Shown here: piece after piece, positions 6,360 through 11,598 of the stretch
How the letters are laid out: every line of letters starts with the position of its first letter
Position numbering within the stretch: the first letter of the stretch is position 1
Source: an uncultured Gemmatimonadota bacterium
GTDB taxonomy: Bacteria; Gemmatimonadota; Gemmatimonadetes; Gemmatimonadales; GWC2-71-9
Assembly (NCBI GenBank): GCA_937961295.1
Contig: CALGOK010000153.1
Span: 1-11,598 of the forward strand
Length of the DNA stretch: 11,598 bases
Direction of reading: 5' to 3'
Translations under genes and position numbers: made by a program
Notes under the pieces: model-generated
What the model was told of the DNA's origin: nothing
The model's input: only the letters and a program-made list of their open reading frames with translations
Databases searched by the model: none

Positions 6360-6456
6360 CACAACGACTTGGGCGGTTCATGCACAATCAGGTGGACAAC
6401 TCTCCTGTGGATGATGTGCACGAAACGGCCAAGGTGATATTCCGCAAGTCGTTGTG
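6360..6456. repeat. Nested palindrome C, 97 nt, upstream of the sigma-factor promoter
   Basis: The outer 12 bp (CACAACGACTTG at 6360-6371 with CAAGTCGTTGTG at 6445-6456) are perfect. Inside them TGCACAATCA (6381-6390) pairs with TGATGTGCA (6412-6420) with one bulge. This helix extends imperfectly outward through GTTC/GAAAC and inward through CAGG/CCTG. The element is less GC-rich than A and B. It ends 20 nt before the TTGACA of the next promoter, so it lies outside that transcript; as DNA it could be an operator or cruciform, and as RNA a separate structured transcript. Confidence 0.6.
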
Positions 6457-6476
6457 ATGTAGAGATTTACAGCCTC

Positions 6477-6504
6477 TTGACAGACGGTTCGGCGTTCCCA
6501 TCTT
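6477..6504 (+). promoter_or_regulatory. Promoter of the sigma-factor gene
   Basis: A perfect TTGACA -35 (6477-6482) is followed after 16 nt by CATCTT (6499-6504), a fair -10. An alternative TATCCC starts at 6510. Transcription would start about 45 nt before the ATG at 6556. The consensus -35 in a relatively AT-rich patch stands out from the rest of the window. Confidence 0.5.
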
Positions 6505-6555
6505 GCGAGTATCCCCGCTGGACAATCCAGGACAATTCAGCTCGCCGAGTGGGCC

Positions 6556-7455
6556 ATGCCCCGACGCCAACGTCGTGCACCGACGCGTGCACGCCTTCCG
6601 CTTGCTCCCGCCGCCGGAGAGTCGTTCGAGCAGTATCTCCGCGACATCAAGGACCTCCCGATGATCACCGACATCGAGGAGGAGCGGGCCTTGGCGCGCA
6701 AGGCGCGCGCGGGTGACCAGGTCGCCGCCGAGCGACTGGTGACGGCGAACCTCCGGTTCGTCATCGCCTTCGTGAAGCGCTATCAGGGGCACGGGCTCGA
6801 GCTCGGCGACCTGGTGGCGATCGGCAACGAGGGGCTGCTCCGGGCGGTCCGCAAGTTCGACCCGGACCGGGGGGTCAAGTTCATCTCCTACGCGGTGTGG
6901 TGGGTGCGCCAGGCGGTGCTCAAGGCGCTCGCCGAGCAGACCCGCTCGGTGCGGTTCCCGCTCAACCAGAACACCGCCGTGGTCCGCTTCGCCAAGGCGC
7001 AGGGACTCCTCGCCCAAGAGCTCGGCCGCACCCCCACCGACGAGGAACTCGCCACCGCGCTCACGCAGACGGTCGAGGAGATCCGCGAGGCCAAGCGGCT
7101 CTTCGTCACCGAGGTGTCGCTCGACGCCCCGGTGGACAGCGGCGACACGCGCTCGGCGACGCTTGGCGAGCGCCTCCCGATGGGCGAGTCGAGCGAGATC
7201 GAGAGCCGCACCGACGAGTCGCTGCGCCGCGAGTTCCTCGACCGCCTGTTCCGCCGCTACCTCACCCCGCGCGAGCGGCGGATCCTCTCGCTGTACTACG
7301 GCCTGGATCCGCAGGAGGAGGCCCGCACGCTCGAGGAGATCGGCACCGCGCTGGGCGTGACGCGCGAGCGGATCCGGCAGCTGCGCGAGCGCGCGTTCGC
7401 CAAGCTGCGCGATTGTCCGGAGGTCAGACATCTGGGGGAATTCAGGGCGGCGTGA
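6556..7455 (+). CDS. rpoD: RNA polymerase sigma-70 factor, primary type without region 1.1
   Basis: This 299-residue protein directs RNA polymerase to promoters. Region 1.2 begins around residue 23 (SFEQYLRDIKDLPMIT). Region 2 contains AANLRFVI-like TANLRFVIAFVKRYQGHGLELGDL and LVAIGNEGLLRAVRKFD (86-102). The promoter-melting and -10-reading part is KFISYAVWWVRQAVLKAL (108-125). Region 3 follows, then region 4 with the helix-turn-helix TLEEIGTALGVTRERIRQLRERAFAKLR (258-285). There is no region 1.1 or large non-conserved insert; the first 22 residues are Arg-rich. This compact form resembles primary sigma factors of Bacteroidota-like lineages. It could equally be a group-2 factor, which only a whole-genome count of paralogues would settle. 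The ATG fits the start of conserved sequence. It is transcribed alone and converges with the next gene. Confidence 0.88.
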   Translation: MPRRQRRAPTRARLPLAPAAGESFEQYLRDIKDLPMITDIEEERALARKARAGDQVAAERLVTANLRFVIAFVKRYQGHGLELGDLVAIGNEGLLRAVRKFDPDRGVKFISYAVWWVRQAVLKALAEQTRSVRFPLNQNTAVVRFAKAQGLLAQELGRTPTDEELATALTQTVEEIREAKRLFVTEVSLDAPVDSGDTRSATLGERLPMGESSEIESRTDESLRREFLDRLFRRYLTPRERRILSLYYGLDPQEEARTLEEIGTALGVTRERIRQLRERAFAKLRDCPEVRHLGEFRAA

Positions 7456-7467
7456 CCACGCGACAAT

Positions 7468-7510
7468 GCGAAGGGCGAGGGGCGAGGGGCGTCGACTCCT
7501 CGCCCTTCGC
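7468..7510. terminator. Bidirectional hairpin between convergent genes
   Basis: GCGAAGGGCGAGG (7468-7480) and CCTCGCCCTTCGC (7498-7510) are perfect inverted 13-mers around a 17-nt loop. They lie between the sigma-factor stop (7455) and the stop of the minus-strand gene (7539). A further copy of the GCGAGGGG unit, inverted as CCCCTCGC, follows at 7517-7524. The position between convergent 3' ends supports a terminator for both; there is no clear U-run. Confidence 0.6.
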
Positions 7511-7538
7511 GCTTCGCCCCTCGCATGTCGCCCCCTAC

Positions 7539-8120
7539 CTACGGCATCCGGAGCTCGATCCCGTCCCGGACCAGCGTCGCCGTCCCCTCCGGCGGCATCG
7601 CCACCATCAGTTCGCGGCCGCCGCTCGCCAGCACGGGGTAGCGCCGGTCGTACTCCCGCAGCGCGGGAATCAGCAGCATCTCGGGGATCGGGAAGCCGCC
7701 CACCCGCACCCGCTCGAGCCGGAACCGCATGATCCCGTCGCGGCGGCCCGGCATCGAGATCTCCGCCTCGAACGGCGTCAGCGAGTCGAGGAAGAAGAAG
7801 ATTCCCGACAGCTCCTCGCGCGCCACCTCGGGGAAGTCCTTCAGGCGGCCGCTGATCCGCACCCGCGCCGTGTCGGCGGTCACCGCGAACGCGAGCGAGT
7901 CCTCGAACGGCGGCACACCGAGGCGCGCCAGCAGGTGCGAGGCGAAGTCGCCGATGTCCACCGTGTCGACCAGCCGGCTGCGGGTGATGAACACCGCATC
8001 CACCGCCGAGTCGGCGCGCAGCACGCCGGGGTTGGAGATGCGCGACCCCGGCAGCGCGTCCTGCGCGGCGAGTGGTGAGGCACAGAGCATCAGGGTCAGG
8101 GCGAGCACTGCGTGGCGCAC
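7539..8120 (-). CDS. Secreted protein of unknown function
   Basis: I do not recognise this gene firmly. From a GTG at 8120-8118 it encodes 193 residues beginning with a clear signal peptide (RHAVLALTLMLCASPLAAQ), so the product should be periplasmic or outer-membrane associated. The mature part has no obvious catalytic motif and no cysteines. It alternates short beta-type stretches such as AVDAVFITRSRLVDTV, ARVRISGRLKDFP and MRFRLERVRVGGFPIPEMLLIPAL. The last pattern (a strand, then VGGFPIP, then a helix) recalls lipid-binding LmeA/DUF2993-like proteins, but only weakly. An ATG at 8177 in the same frame would add 19 polar residues before the signal peptide. The GTG is preferred because it starts the signal peptide directly and has GGAG about 9 nt upstream. 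It diverges from the nuclease gene. Confidence 0.7.
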   Translation of the reverse strand: MRHAVLALTLMLCASPLAAQDALPGSRISNPGVLRADSAVDAVFITRSRLVDTVDIGDFASHLLARLGVPPFEDSLAFAVTADTARVRISGRLKDFPEVAREELSGIFFFLDSLTPFEAEISMPGRRDGIMRFRLERVRVGGFPIPEMLLIPALREYDRRYPVLASGGRELMVAMPPEGTATLVRDGIELRMP

Positions 8121-8201
8121 GAAGCACGACTCCGGTCGAGTTGGCCGGGGAGACGGCTGGACGGCGCCCGGTCGCACCGCGCGTCGCCGCCCCGGGGCTG
8201 C

Positions 8202-8243
8202 TACAATCTGGTCGTCCCCCGTCGTTGATGCCGATTCCCGGAG
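8202..8243 (+). promoter_or_regulatory. -10 element and ribosome-binding site of the nuclease operon
   Basis: TACAAT at 8202-8207 is a good -10 hexamer, though no convincing -35 lies 16-18 nt upstream. GGAG at 8240-8243 lies 5 nt before the ATG at 8249 and favours that start over the in-frame ATG at 8228. Confidence 0.4.
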
Positions 8244-8248
8244 CGCCG

Positions 8249-9037
8249 ATGCTCGTCCCTGCCCTGCTCGTGGCCCTGGCCGCCCCGCCTGCCGCCGGCG
8301 AGACGCCGATCCGCTGGGGACCCGTGGGCCACCGGGCGATCGCGATGGTCGCCAGCGACCAGCTCACCCCGGCCGCGCGACGCGCAGTGACCGCACTGCT
8401 CAGCCGGGAGAGCCTGGCCGACGCCAGCACCTGGCCAGACAGCATCCGGCGTGATCGGCCCGAGACGGCGCCGTGGCACTACGTCAACATCTCCGTCCTC
8501 GATTCGGTCTACCGGCCCGAGCGGCACTGCCCCGATCGCTGCATCATCGAGGCGATCGATCGCCAGGTGGCGATCCTCGCGGACCGGCGGCGCAGCGACG
8601 CCGACCGCCGCGACGCGCTCCGCTGGGTGGCGCACCTGGTGGGCGACCTGCACATGCCCCTGCACGCCGCCGATCGCGGCGACCGCGGCGGGGGCGACGT
8701 GCGGCTCACCTTCGAGGGGCGCCGCTATTCGCTCCACGGCCTCTGGGATTCGGGGCTGATCGATGCCCTGGGCCACGACGACGCCTCGCTCGCCGCCGCG
8801 ATCCGCGACGACCTGCGGCAGCACGGTGACCGCGCCGTGATGGCGCGCGGCGACGTGGTGGCGTGGGCGATGGAATCGCATGCCATCTCGCGCAACCTCG
8901 TCTATCACGCGCTGCCGCAATCGCTCGAGCTCGACCGCGGCTACCTCGACATCGTCCGCCCCGCCCTCCGGCTGCAGCTGGTGCGCGCCAGCGTGCGACT
9001 CGCCGCGGTGCTCAACCGGGCGCTCGGGGAGGGCTGA
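8249..9037 (+). CDS. Secreted S1/P1-family zinc nuclease
   Basis: This 262-residue protein belongs to the S1/P1 nuclease family (related to zinc phospholipase C), trinuclear-zinc enzymes that cut single-stranded DNA and RNA. Residues 1-19 form a signal peptide. The mature enzyme starts near W23, whose free amino group in known members binds zinc. All nine expected zinc ligands can be placed: W23, H28 (WGPVGH), D64 (TWPD), H77 (WHYVN), H129, D133 and H139 (HLVGDLHMPLH), H163 and D167 (LHGLWD). C91 and C95 (HCPDRC) may form a disulfide. Length is normal and it looks active. Such enzymes may serve nucleic-acid scavenging outside the cytoplasm. Its TGA is followed directly by the GTG of the kinase gene, so the three genes form one operon. 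The ATG at 8228 is a possible alternative start. Confidence 0.9.
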   Translation: MLVPALLVALAAPPAAGETPIRWGPVGHRAIAMVASDQLTPAARRAVTALLSRESLADASTWPDSIRRDRPETAPWHYVNISVLDSVYRPERHCPDRCIIEAIDRQVAILADRRRSDADRRDALRWVAHLVGDLHMPLHAADRGDRGGGDVRLTFEGRRYSLHGLWDSGLIDALGHDDASLAAAIRDDLRQHGDRAVMARGDVVAWAMESHAISRNLVYHALPQSLELDRGYLDIVRPALRLQLVRASVRLAAVLNRALGEG

Positions 9038-10243
9038 GTGTCCGACCGGCTGGTGCACCTCTTCCAGGCGAGCCGCGCGCTGATCACCGAGACGTCACTC
9101 GACCGGGTGCTGCAGCGGGTGACCGACATCGCCGTGGAGGTGCTCCGCGCGCGCTACGCCGCGCTCGGCGTGCTCGCCCCCGACGGCCGCACCATCGAGA
9201 TGTTCATCACCTCCGGGATGAGCGACGCGATGCGCGAGCGGATCGGGCCGATCCCGCGCGGCCACGGCATCCTGGGGCTGGTCATCCGCGAGGCGAAGGT
9301 GATCCGCCTCCCCGATCTCACCCGACATCCCGACTCCTACGGCTTCCCTCCGGGCCACCCGCCGATGCACTCGTTCCTGGGCGTCCCCGTCATGGGGCAC
9401 GACTCGGTGTTCGGCAACCTCTACGTCACCGAGAAGACCACCGGTCCGGAGTTCACCGACGAGGACGAGCAGGTGGCGCAGATGCTCGCCGCCCATGCCG
9501 CCGCCGCGGTGCAGAACGCCCGGCTCCACCAGGAGGCGCGCGAGCTGCTCGACGAGGTCCAGCGCCTGATGCGCGGCCGCGAGCGCTTCTTCGCCATGGT
9601 CAATCACGAGCTCCGCAACGCGCTGACCGCGGTGCACGGCTGGTCGGAGATGGCCGCCCGCACCCCGCCCGCCGTCGAGCCCGTCGAGGCCCTCGGCGAG
9701 GTGCTCGAGGCGAGCGAGGAGGCGATGACGCTCGTGAACGACCTGCTCGACCTGGCACGCCTGGAGGAGGACCGGCTGCGGGTCACCGCACAGCACGTCG
9801 ACCCGGCGGAGCTGATCCGGCGCGCGGCGTCACGGGTGCGACCGCTGGCCGCCACCGCCGGGATCGGGCTGGTGGTGCGCCAGGACCGCGCCGTGCCGCC
9901 GATCACCACCGACGCCGGACGGGTGGAACAGATCCTCCACAACGTGATCATGAACGCGATCCGGCACGCCCCGGACGGCACCGTGGTCGAGGTGCACGAC
10001 GCGGTGGACGGCGACTGGGTCTGCTTCACGGTGCTCGATCAGGGTGGAGGGGTGGCGGCGGACGACGTCGAGCGCATCTTCGACGTCTACGAGACTCGCC
10101 GCGCCGACGGACCCAGCGTGGGACTCGGGCTCGCCGTGTCCCGGCGACTCGCCACCCTCCTCGGCGGCTCGCTTCGCGCCGTGCACCAGCCGGCCGGGGG
10201 CGGCCGGTTCGAACTCAGGCTCCCGCTCTCCGAAGGAGGGTGA
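9038..10243 (+). CDS. GAF-domain sensor histidine kinase, DosS-like GAF with class-I kinase core
   Basis: This is a 401-residue soluble kinase with no membrane segment. A GAF domain spans about 15-165. It contains RGHGILGLVIREAK and then GFPPGHPPMHSFLGVPV (102-118) and GNLYVTEKTTGPEFT, closely like the first GAF domain of mycobacterial DosS/DosT. H107 lines up with the haem-ligating His149 of DosS. A short linker leads to the HisKA dimerisation helix with phospho-acceptor H190 (MVNHELRNALTAVHGW). The HATPase domain has an N-box around N302-N306 (NVIMNAIRHA), a G1 box D334QGGG and a G2 box G362-L-G364. DosS itself has a different, HisKA_3-type core. The GTG start abuts the nuclease stop. The partner regulator begins 2 nt after the kinase stop. 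Haem binding is inferred from one aligned residue; many GAF domains of this subfamily share the motif. Confidence 0.92.
   Translation: MSDRLVHLFQASRALITETSLDRVLQRVTDIAVEVLRARYAALGVLAPDGRTIEMFITSGMSDAMRERIGPIPRGHGILGLVIREAKVIRLPDLTRHPDSYGFPPGHPPMHSFLGVPVMGHDSVFGNLYVTEKTTGPEFTDEDEQVAQMLAAHAAAAVQNARLHQEARELLDEVQRLMRGRERFFAMVNHELRNALTAVHGWSEMAARTPPAVEPVEALGEVLEASEEAMTLVNDLLDLARLEEDRLRVTAQHVDPAELIRRAASRVRPLAATAGIGLVVRQDRAVPPITTDAGRVEQILHNVIMNAIRHAPDGTVVEVHDAVDGDWVCFTVLDQGGGVAADDVERIFDVYETRRADGPSVGLGLAVSRRLATLLGGSLRAVHQPAGGGRFELRLPLSEGG
10233..10240 (+). promoter_or_regulatory. Strong Shine-Dalgarno site of the response-regulator gene
   Basis: AAGGAGGG ends 5 nt before the ATG at 10246 and lies inside the last codons of the kinase. 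It is the clearest ribosome-binding site in the window and fixes the start of the regulator. Confidence 0.7.
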
Positions 10244-10245
10244 CG

Positions 10246-10941
10246 ATGCGGCTGCTGGTGGTGGAGGACGAGCGGAAGGTGGCCGGCTTCATCCGCAAGG
10301 GACTGGAGGCCGAAGGATACGCCGTCGACGTGGCAAAGGACGGCGACGAGGCGCTGATCCACGCCCACATGCACGAGTACGACTGCATCCTCCTCGACCG
10401 CCGGCTCCCCAGGCGATCAGGAATGGAGGTGCTCCGCGAGCTGCGCGCCGCCGGGCGCACCACGCCGGTGCTCATGCTCACGTCGCTCGCCGCGCCCGAG
10501 GAGAAAGTGGCGGGCCTCGACGCGGGCGCCGATGACTACCTCCCCAAGCCGTTCCGGTTCGACGAGCTGCTGGCACGAATCCGCGCCCTCATCCGGCGCG
10601 GCTCGAGCGGCGTCGCCCCCGCCACGACCCTCGCGGTCGGCGGCCTCCAGCTCGATCGGATCAGCCACAAGGTCCAGTGGCAGGAGGCGCCGCTCGACCT
10701 CACCGCCCGCGAGTTCGCCCTGCTGGAGCACTTCATGATGGCCCCGGGTCGCGTGTGGAAGCGGATGGAACTGCTCCAGCACATCTGGGACATGCATTTC
10801 GATCCCGAGAGCAACGTGGTCGACGTCCACGTCGGCAACCTGCGGCGCAAGCTGGTCGATGCCACCGGCCACGCGTGGATCGCCACCGTGCGAGGAGTCG
10901 GCTACGCCTTCCAGCGCGAGGGCGAGGCGCAAGAGGACTGA
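10246..10941 (+). CDS. OmpR/PhoB-family response regulator
   Basis: This is a 231-residue transcription regulator. The receiver domain (1-115) has the acidic pocket E7-D8, phospho-acceptor D51 (LLDRRLP), T79 (MLTSL) and K101 (LPKPF), so the usual phosphorylation residues are all present. The DNA-binding domain (about 127-226) is the winged helix of the OmpR/PhoB type: LTAREFALLEHFMMAPGRVW, then NVVDVHVGNLRRKL and the wing IATVRGVGYAF. It is almost certainly phosphorylated by the kinase encoded 2 nt upstream. Its targets are not shown by the sequence; the operon itself or the downstream rhodanese gene are natural candidates. The frame is open far upstream without a stop, but only the ATG at 10246 has a ribosome site and gives a normal N terminus (MRLLVVEDE). 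Confidence 0.95.
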   Translation: MRLLVVEDERKVAGFIRKGLEAEGYAVDVAKDGDEALIHAHMHEYDCILLDRRLPRRSGMEVLRELRAAGRTTPVLMLTSLAAPEEKVAGLDAGADDYLPKPFRFDELLARIRALIRRGSSGVAPATTLAVGGLQLDRISHKVQWQEAPLDLTAREFALLEHFMMAPGRVWKRMELLQHIWDMHFDPESNVVDVHVGNLRRKLVDATGHAWIATVRGVGYAFQREGEAQED

Positions 10942-10951
10942 GCTCCCCCCC

Positions 10952-10979
10952 TTGCGCCAAACACGTCTCGAATTAGTAT
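10952..10979 (+). promoter_or_regulatory. Putative promoter of the rhodanese gene
   Basis: TTGCGC (10952-10957) and TAGTAT (10974-10979) are separated by 16 nt. The -10 overlaps the AT-rich inverted repeat that follows, an arrangement typical of repressor-controlled promoters. GAGGTG at 11001-11006 is the ribosome-binding site for the ATG at 11014. Confidence 0.45.
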
Positions 10980-10999
10980 ATACGTATCTATGTATATCT
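10974..10999. promoter_or_regulatory. AT-rich inverted repeat, likely repressor operator
   Basis: ATATAC and GTATAT form an inverted repeat with an 8-nt centre, extended by TAG on the left and CTA on the right with one extra base (overall TAG-T-ATATAC-N8-GTATAT-CTA). In this GC-rich window such an AT-rich site stands out strongly. The size and symmetry fit a dimeric winged-helix repressor. ArsR-family regulators of the BigR/SqrR type control rhodanese-like genes from AT-rich palindromes in other bacteria, so that family is a candidate. No such regulator gene is in the window. Confidence 0.5.
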
Positions 11000-11013
11000 A
11001 CCGAGGTGAATCG

Positions 11014-11571
11014 ATGTTTGCCGAGAAGCAGGAGATCGAGCGGTTCGCGGCCGAGGGGCGCCTGATCGACGTGCGCACCGCCGCCGAATACCGTGCCTTC
11101 CACATCCCCGGGGCGGTCAACCTGCCGCTTGACCAGTTCAGCATCCACAGCGCGCGGCTCGCGGCGATGCCTGGCACGCTGGTGCTCACCTGCCACTCCG
11201 GGAAGCGGGCGGAGCAGGCGATGAAGCTGCTGCAGAGCTGCCAGAAGGTCGACGTGAAGCTCGTCCCCGGCGGCACCGACGGCTGGCGCACCTCCGGCGG
11301 CGCGGTGCTCGAGGGTCGCGAGGCGATGTCGCTGGAGCGCCAGGTGCGGATCGTGGCCGGCGGGCTCGCGGCGACCGGTGCCGGGCTCGGCCTGCTCGTC
11401 AATCCGCTGTTCGGCATCGTGCCGCTGGCGATCGGCACCGGGCTGGTGGTCGCCGGGGTGACCGACACCTGCATGATGGGGATGCTGCTGGCGAAGATGC
11501 CGTGGAACCGCGATCGCGACAGCGACCCCAAGGCCATCGTGACGCGCCTCGAGATGACGTGCGCGTCCTGA
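11014..11571 (+). CDS. Membrane-anchored rhodanese (YgaP-like: rhodanese domain plus DUF2892)
   Basis: This is a 185-residue protein. Residues 1-105 are a rhodanese domain: RLIDVRTAAEYRAFHIPGAVNLPLDQF and then the active-site loop C60-H-S-G-K-R65, with the persulfide-forming cysteine C60. The six-residue loop is typical of sulfurtransferases. From about 112 the DUF2892 part follows, with two hydrophobic segments (about 118-137 and 139-160) and the conserved end MLLAKMPWNR. This domain order matches Escherichia coli YgaP, an inner-membrane sulfurtransferase. The likely role is handling of sulfane sulfur or sulfide at the membrane. The ATG at 11014 has a good ribosome site; an in-frame ATG at 10990 would begin inside the operator. 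The separate promoter suggests it is not simply the tail of the two-component operon. C-terminal C183 is an extra cysteine. Confidence 0.9.
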   Translation: MFAEKQEIERFAAEGRLIDVRTAAEYRAFHIPGAVNLPLDQFSIHSARLAAMPGTLVLTCHSGKRAEQAMKLLQSCQKVDVKLVPGGTDGWRTSGGAVLEGREAMSLERQVRIVAGGLAATGAGLGLLVNPLFGIVPLAIGTGLVVAGVTDTCMMGMLLAKMPWNRDRDSDPKAIVTRLEMTCAS

Positions 11572-11598
11572 CCCTGGTGGGGTTCGTCGCCGTAGGCA
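11559..11598 (+). CDS. Possible start of a further gene, cut by the right edge
   Basis: A GTG at 11559, overlapping the end of the rhodanese gene by 13 nt, opens a frame reading VRVLTLVGFVAVG to the edge. The hydrophobic run would suit a membrane protein or signal peptide co-transcribed with the rhodanese. Thirteen codons are too few to name a family or to be sure it is coding. Confidence 0.3.
   Translation, partial: MRVLTLVGFVAVG

Noticed and set aside
6315..6420. DnaA-box-like words (TGTGGATGA at 6406-6414, GGTGGACAA at 6391-6399, TCTCCACA at 6316-6323), suggesting a replication origin
   Set aside because: None matches the TTATNCACA consensus exactly, there is no strongly AT-rich unwinding tract, and no dnaA, dnaN or other origin neighbours are present. 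The words lie inside or beside palindrome C and are better explained by it.
6093..6457. Small open frames on both strands in the gap between aroB and the sigma factor
   Set aside because: Similar peptides appear on both strands because the DNA is palindromic; no ribosome sites or known motifs support them as genes.
8072..8248. N-terminal extension of the nuclease from upstream in-frame starts
   Set aside because: The extension would put about 59 mostly polar, Arg/Pro-rich residues before the signal peptide. GGAG 5 nt before the ATG at 8249 supports the shorter form.
8863..10245. Upstream extension of the response-regulator frame into the kinase and nuclease genes
   Set aside because: The frame is open but its translation is low-complexity Arg/Ala/Pro. 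The real start is fixed at 10246 by AAGGAGGG and the receiver-domain N terminus.

Overview
The window is very GC-rich, densely coded bacterial DNA. Its genes look like those of a Gram-negative, aerobic bacterium: an Omp85/BamA-type outer-membrane assembly protein, several signal peptides ending in Ala-Gln or Ala-Ala, an FprA-type ferredoxin reductase, and a primary-type sigma factor that is short because it lacks region 1.1. This combination best fits Gemmatimonadota or a neighbouring phylum. That placement is inferred from gene style, not from a marker-gene search.

Layout, left to right. (1) 1-1143, minus strand: an Omp85 protein with signal peptide, POTRA domains and the first barrel strands. 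It runs in frame into the C-terminal part of a UbiE/MenG quinone methyltransferase, an abrupt junction that is either a gene-fusing deletion or an assembly chimera. (2) 1319-2803: a secreted DacB/PBP4 D-Ala-D-Ala carboxypeptidase, followed by a cluster of hairpins and a short tandem repeat. (3) 2926-4314: an FprA-type ferredoxin-NADP reductase, ending inside a family of GGTGACGG-like repeats. (4) 4444-6059: a probable two-gene unit, PduO-type cobalamin adenosyltransferase and 3-dehydroquinate synthase (aroB). (5) 6060-6555: a gene-free stretch with three successive imperfect palindromes of about 100 nt, then a TTGACA-type promoter. (6) 6556-7455: the sigma-70 factor, which converges on a secreted protein of unknown function (7539-8120, minus) across a strong hairpin. 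(7) 8249-10941: an apparent operon of secreted S1/P1 nuclease, GAF-domain histidine kinase and OmpR-type response regulator with almost no spacing. (8) 10942-11571: an AT-rich operator-like site and a membrane-anchored rhodanese (YgaP type), followed by the possible start of another gene.

How the genes may work together. Most of the left two-thirds is housekeeping: envelope assembly, peptidoglycan trimming, electron transfer, cofactor and shikimate metabolism, and transcription initiation. The most system-like part is 8249-11571. There the kinase's GAF domain carries the motif that holds the haem-ligating histidine in mycobacterial DosS/DosT. It is joined to a class-I kinase core, paired with an OmpR-type regulator, preceded by a secreted nuclease and followed by a sulfur-transfer protein with its own operator. 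A redox- or gas-responsive module is a reasonable inference, but it is not shown by the sequence.

Start signals are mixed. A few genes have clear Shine-Dalgarno sites (response regulator, rhodanese, nuclease). Others have a -10-like hexamer only 6-10 nt before the ATG (Omp85, cobalamin adenosyltransferase, fprA), which suggests leaderless or near-leaderless mRNAs.
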